Assembly: GCA_013698395.1 (NCBI GenBank)
Contig: JACCUZ010000283.1
Coordinates: 1-6,882 of the forward strand
Reading direction: 5' to 3'
Length of the DNA: 6,882 nt
Origin: Sporichthyaceae bacterium
GTDB taxonomy: Bacteria > Actinomycetota > Actinomycetes > JACCUZ01
The stretch's first letter is position 1, and each line of letters opens with the position of its first letter. Of the stretch, positions 5,369 to 6,882 are shown piece by piece. The notes beneath the pieces were generated by a model. It was not told where the DNA came from. It saw only the letters and a program-made list of their open reading frames with translations, and searched no databases. A program made the position numbers and the translations under genes.

Positions 5369-6231
5369 TCCTCCCCGGGTGTCGGTTCAGTGTGCTGCCC
5401 AGCAGGGCCGGCCACAAGGCCTGCGGAGCGCCTGGCGAGCACGAGGCTGCGGCGCAGCAGCCCGGCCTCGATGGCTGCCGCCGCCTCGGCCATGTCGTGC
5501 TGCTGCTCCTCGAGCCGGGCCGCGTCGAGCAGCGCCAGGTCGTGCCGGTGGCGGTCCCGGGCGCGCAGCCAGGCGCGGACGGTGACCAGGTAGTCGCCGG
5601 TGACGTCGGTGAGCGCCACCTCGGTGAACCCAGCGGCGGCCAACAGGAGGGCGACCTCACGTCGGGACCCCACTGACGGAGGACCCACCCGGACCGCGCG
5701 GCGACGGGCCGCGGGGTCCAGGCCGGGTGCCAGGCTGATGGTGAAGAAAGCTGTCCGCCCGCCGGCGCGGAGAAGTCGGTGGCAGGCTCTCAGCACGGAG
5801 AGTTTGGCACGCAGTCAACACAGCACGTCGGTGTGCACGATCGCGTCGAAGCTTTCGGGGTGGAACGGCAGGTGCCGGGCGCTCGCCACCACGGCCGCCA
5901 CCCGTGAGGCGGTCCCCTCGCGGCCGGCCCGGGCGGAGACGGCGCGCATGCCGCTGACGGTCAGGTCACAGCAGACCACGTCGCAACCGGTCGATCCGCT
6001 GAGGTAGAGACCCGGCCACCCGCAGCCGGCGCCTAGGTCGAGCAGCCGTACACCCGGCCGCAGCGACAGCTCCGCAGCGAGGAGGTCGGCCTGCACCCGG
6101 GTGGTGTAGCCGTTGGCGCCGTAGTCACCGCCCAGCACCTCCCGTTCGACGTCGAGCAGGACGGGCGTGTGGGCCGCGCTGTGGCTGTTTTCGAACTGGT
6201 CCCGCGTGGCGATCTCCTCGCGCACGGCCAT
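5365..6231 (-). CDS. class I SAM methyltransferase, selenoprotein (C138-U139 encoded across an in-frame TGA)
   Basis: A 288-residue methyltransferase read through the TGA at 5817-5815. The N-terminal half has the SAM-binding motif RLLDLGAGCGWPG (62-74), the acidic-strand motif CCDLT (87-91) and the post-motif strand FDAIVHTDVLC (128-138). The frame goes on without a break after the TGA: LRAKLSVLRACHRLLRAGGRTAFFTI supplies the helix and strand expected next in a Rossmann methyltransferase, and a complete C-terminal part ends at 5365. Both halves are needed for the fold, so neither is a sensible separate protein. From memory of the family, relatives carry CysCys (DVLCCL) here, making U139 a Cys replacement. 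It is cysteine-rich (C70, C83, C87, C88, C138, C150). The start is ATG at 6231, 40 bases after the selB stop; an AGGGGG lies rather far (13 bases) upstream. It overlaps the ArsM-like gene by four bases. The substrate is unknown. Confidence 0.85.
5787..5817 (-). promoter_or_regulatory. UGA Sec codon plus SECIS hairpin of the first methyltransferase gene
   Basis: The UGA occupies 5817-5815. CUCUC (5802-5798) pairs with GAGAG (5791-5787) around the 6-base loop CGUGCU (5797-5792). The apical loop begins at +18, exactly as in the ArsM-like gene, and its second base is G, as the bacterial SECIS pattern requires. A lower helix may extend it (GUG at +5 to +7 with CAC at +34 to +36). The 5-bp upper stem is shorter than in the other element. 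Confidence 0.7.
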
Positions 6232-6271
6232 GTCGAGATTGTGGCCCCCTGTCGGTCGCGTTGTCCGCGTC

Positions 6272-6882
6272 TCAGGCGAACGAGCGGGTGCCGTCAGCGT
6301 GGCGCCGGGTGAGCCCGCGCCGGTCGAGCAGCTCCAGCAAGGGGAGGGCCGTACGCCGGGTTGTGGCCAGCGCGGCCTTGGCCTGGCTCGCGGTGAAGGG
6401 CGACGTGAGCTCGGCCAGTCGTTGCGCCGCGGACTCCACGGCACCGGGCAGCAGGACGACACCGTCTCCGATCCGCAGCAGCAGACCGAGCCGCTCCGCC
6501 GCCGCGAGCTCGCGCGGCCCCAGCCCGAGAGATCTCAACCGGTCGGCGTCGGGGGCTCTGTAGGGCGCCACCATGAGTTCCGCCCGCACCTCCTGCACCG
6601 CCGCCGCCAGGGAGGCCGGCAGCGCGGGCTCGGCTCCGGTGTCCACGACCCGTCCTTCCCGGACCGCCAGGGGCGGCCGGGCGAGGGCGCCGACCAGTTC
6701 GGCGTCGGGCAGGTCGAGGGCGACGCGCGCCTCGTTCACCGGCACGCCGGGCTCAAGGGGGTGCCGGGAGCGGTGCGCAGCGACGTACGCCTGCAAGGCC
6801 CGATGCAGCCGCGCTGCCGCCTCGTCGTGCACGAACCAGTTGCCGACCAGGGGGGTCGCGTCCGAGACGTCCGCGCCTAGCC
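6272..6882 (-). CDS. selB: Sec-specific elongation factor SelB, C-terminal part (gene runs off the right edge)
   Basis: SelB is an EF-Tu-like GTPase that delivers Sec-tRNA(Sec) to UGA; its C-terminal winged-helix repeats bind the SECIS hairpin. Only about 202 C-terminal residues are visible; the frame stays open to 6880, reading in with GNWFVHDEAAARL. This part consists of winged-helix repeats. The last one is diagnostic: SPFTASQAKAAL followed by TTRRTALPLLELLDRRGLTRR corresponds to the SelB wing motif in which a TSRK-like turn leads into a PLLEYLD helix and a TRR strand, the RNA-contacting region. The GTP-binding domains lie beyond the window. It ends at TGA 6274-6272, where the family normally ends, so this is a true stop. 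It is followed after 40 bases by the first selenoprotein methyltransferase, which makes a machinery-plus-client operon likely. Confidence 0.92.
   Translation of the reverse strand, partial: LGADVSDATPLVGNWFVHDEAAARLHRALQAYVAAHRSRHPLEPGVPVNEARVALDLPDAELVGALARPPLAVREGRVVDTGAEPALPASLAAAVQEVRAELMVAPYRAPDADRLRSLGLGPRELAAAERLGLLLRIGDGVVLLPGAVESAAQRLAELTSPFTASQAKAALATTRRTALPLLELLDRRGLTRRHADGTRSFA

Noticed and set aside
4550..5593. Long plus-strand open frame opposite the two methyltransferase genes
   Set aside because: It is a high-GC shadow frame with no recognisable domain; the minus strand carries clear methyltransferase motifs throughout.
4694..5817. Both interrupted methyltransferases as pseudogenes or sequencing errors
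   Set aside because: Each gene has exactly one stop, it is TGA both times, it falls at a Cys position both times, a SECIS-like hairpin follows both times, and selB, selC and selD are adjacent. Independent nonsense mutations would not be expected to match all of this, although one base change from TGC/TGT could in principle explain either site alone.
1..6882. CRISPR array, insertion sequence or attachment site
   Set aside because: No repeat-spacer pattern, transposase, integrase or terminal inverted repeats were seen. A tRNA can serve as an integration site, but no duplicated 3' end of selC is present in the window.

Overview
The window is GC-rich DNA with strong G/C preference at third codon positions, GTG starts and short GNAT and secreted-protein genes typical of an actinobacterium. 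I cannot name the genus. Its centre of interest is a selenocysteine (Sec) island covering roughly the right 60 percent (about 2889-6882).

Left part (1-2837), ordinary accessory genes: a minus-strand gene for a CBS-pair protein with a HEPN-like C-terminus (89-1039, visibly less GC-rich than the rest); a 250-base divergent gap with a weak promoter and perhaps a tiny ORF; a plus-strand small secreted protein with a signal peptide and two cysteines (1290-1787); and, convergent to it, a minus-strand double-domain GNAT acetyltransferase (1842-2837).

Right part, the Sec island. selD (selenophosphate synthetase, minus, 2889-3893) makes the selenium donor. selC (tRNA-Sec, anticodon TCA, plus, 3952-4046) is divergent from selD across only 58 bases. 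On the minus strand, entering from the right edge, is a cluster: the C-terminal end of selB (Sec elongation factor), a class I SAM methyltransferase (5365-6231), an ArsM-related SAM methyltransferase (4526-5368) and a DsrE-family protein (4110-4475). The cluster converges on selC. selA is not in the window; it may lie beyond the right edge.

The key observation is that both methyltransferase genes look broken on simple reading, but each is one continuous frame interrupted by a single in-frame TGA. In each case protein similarity continues across the TGA, the TGA sits where relatives have cysteine, and a hairpin follows with its apical loop starting at exactly +18 and a G in the first two loop positions, as in bacterial SECIS elements. 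I therefore annotate both as selenoproteins: U139 (next to C138) in the first and U225 in the second, where U225 replaces the conserved arsenic-binding Cys of ArsM/AS3MT (human Cys206). The machinery (selB, selC, selD) and two of its likely clients are thus side by side. Together with the DsrE-type thiol protein they suggest a selenol/thiol-dependent methylation pathway for a soft metalloid or chalcogen substrate (arsenic, selenium or similar); the substrate is inference.
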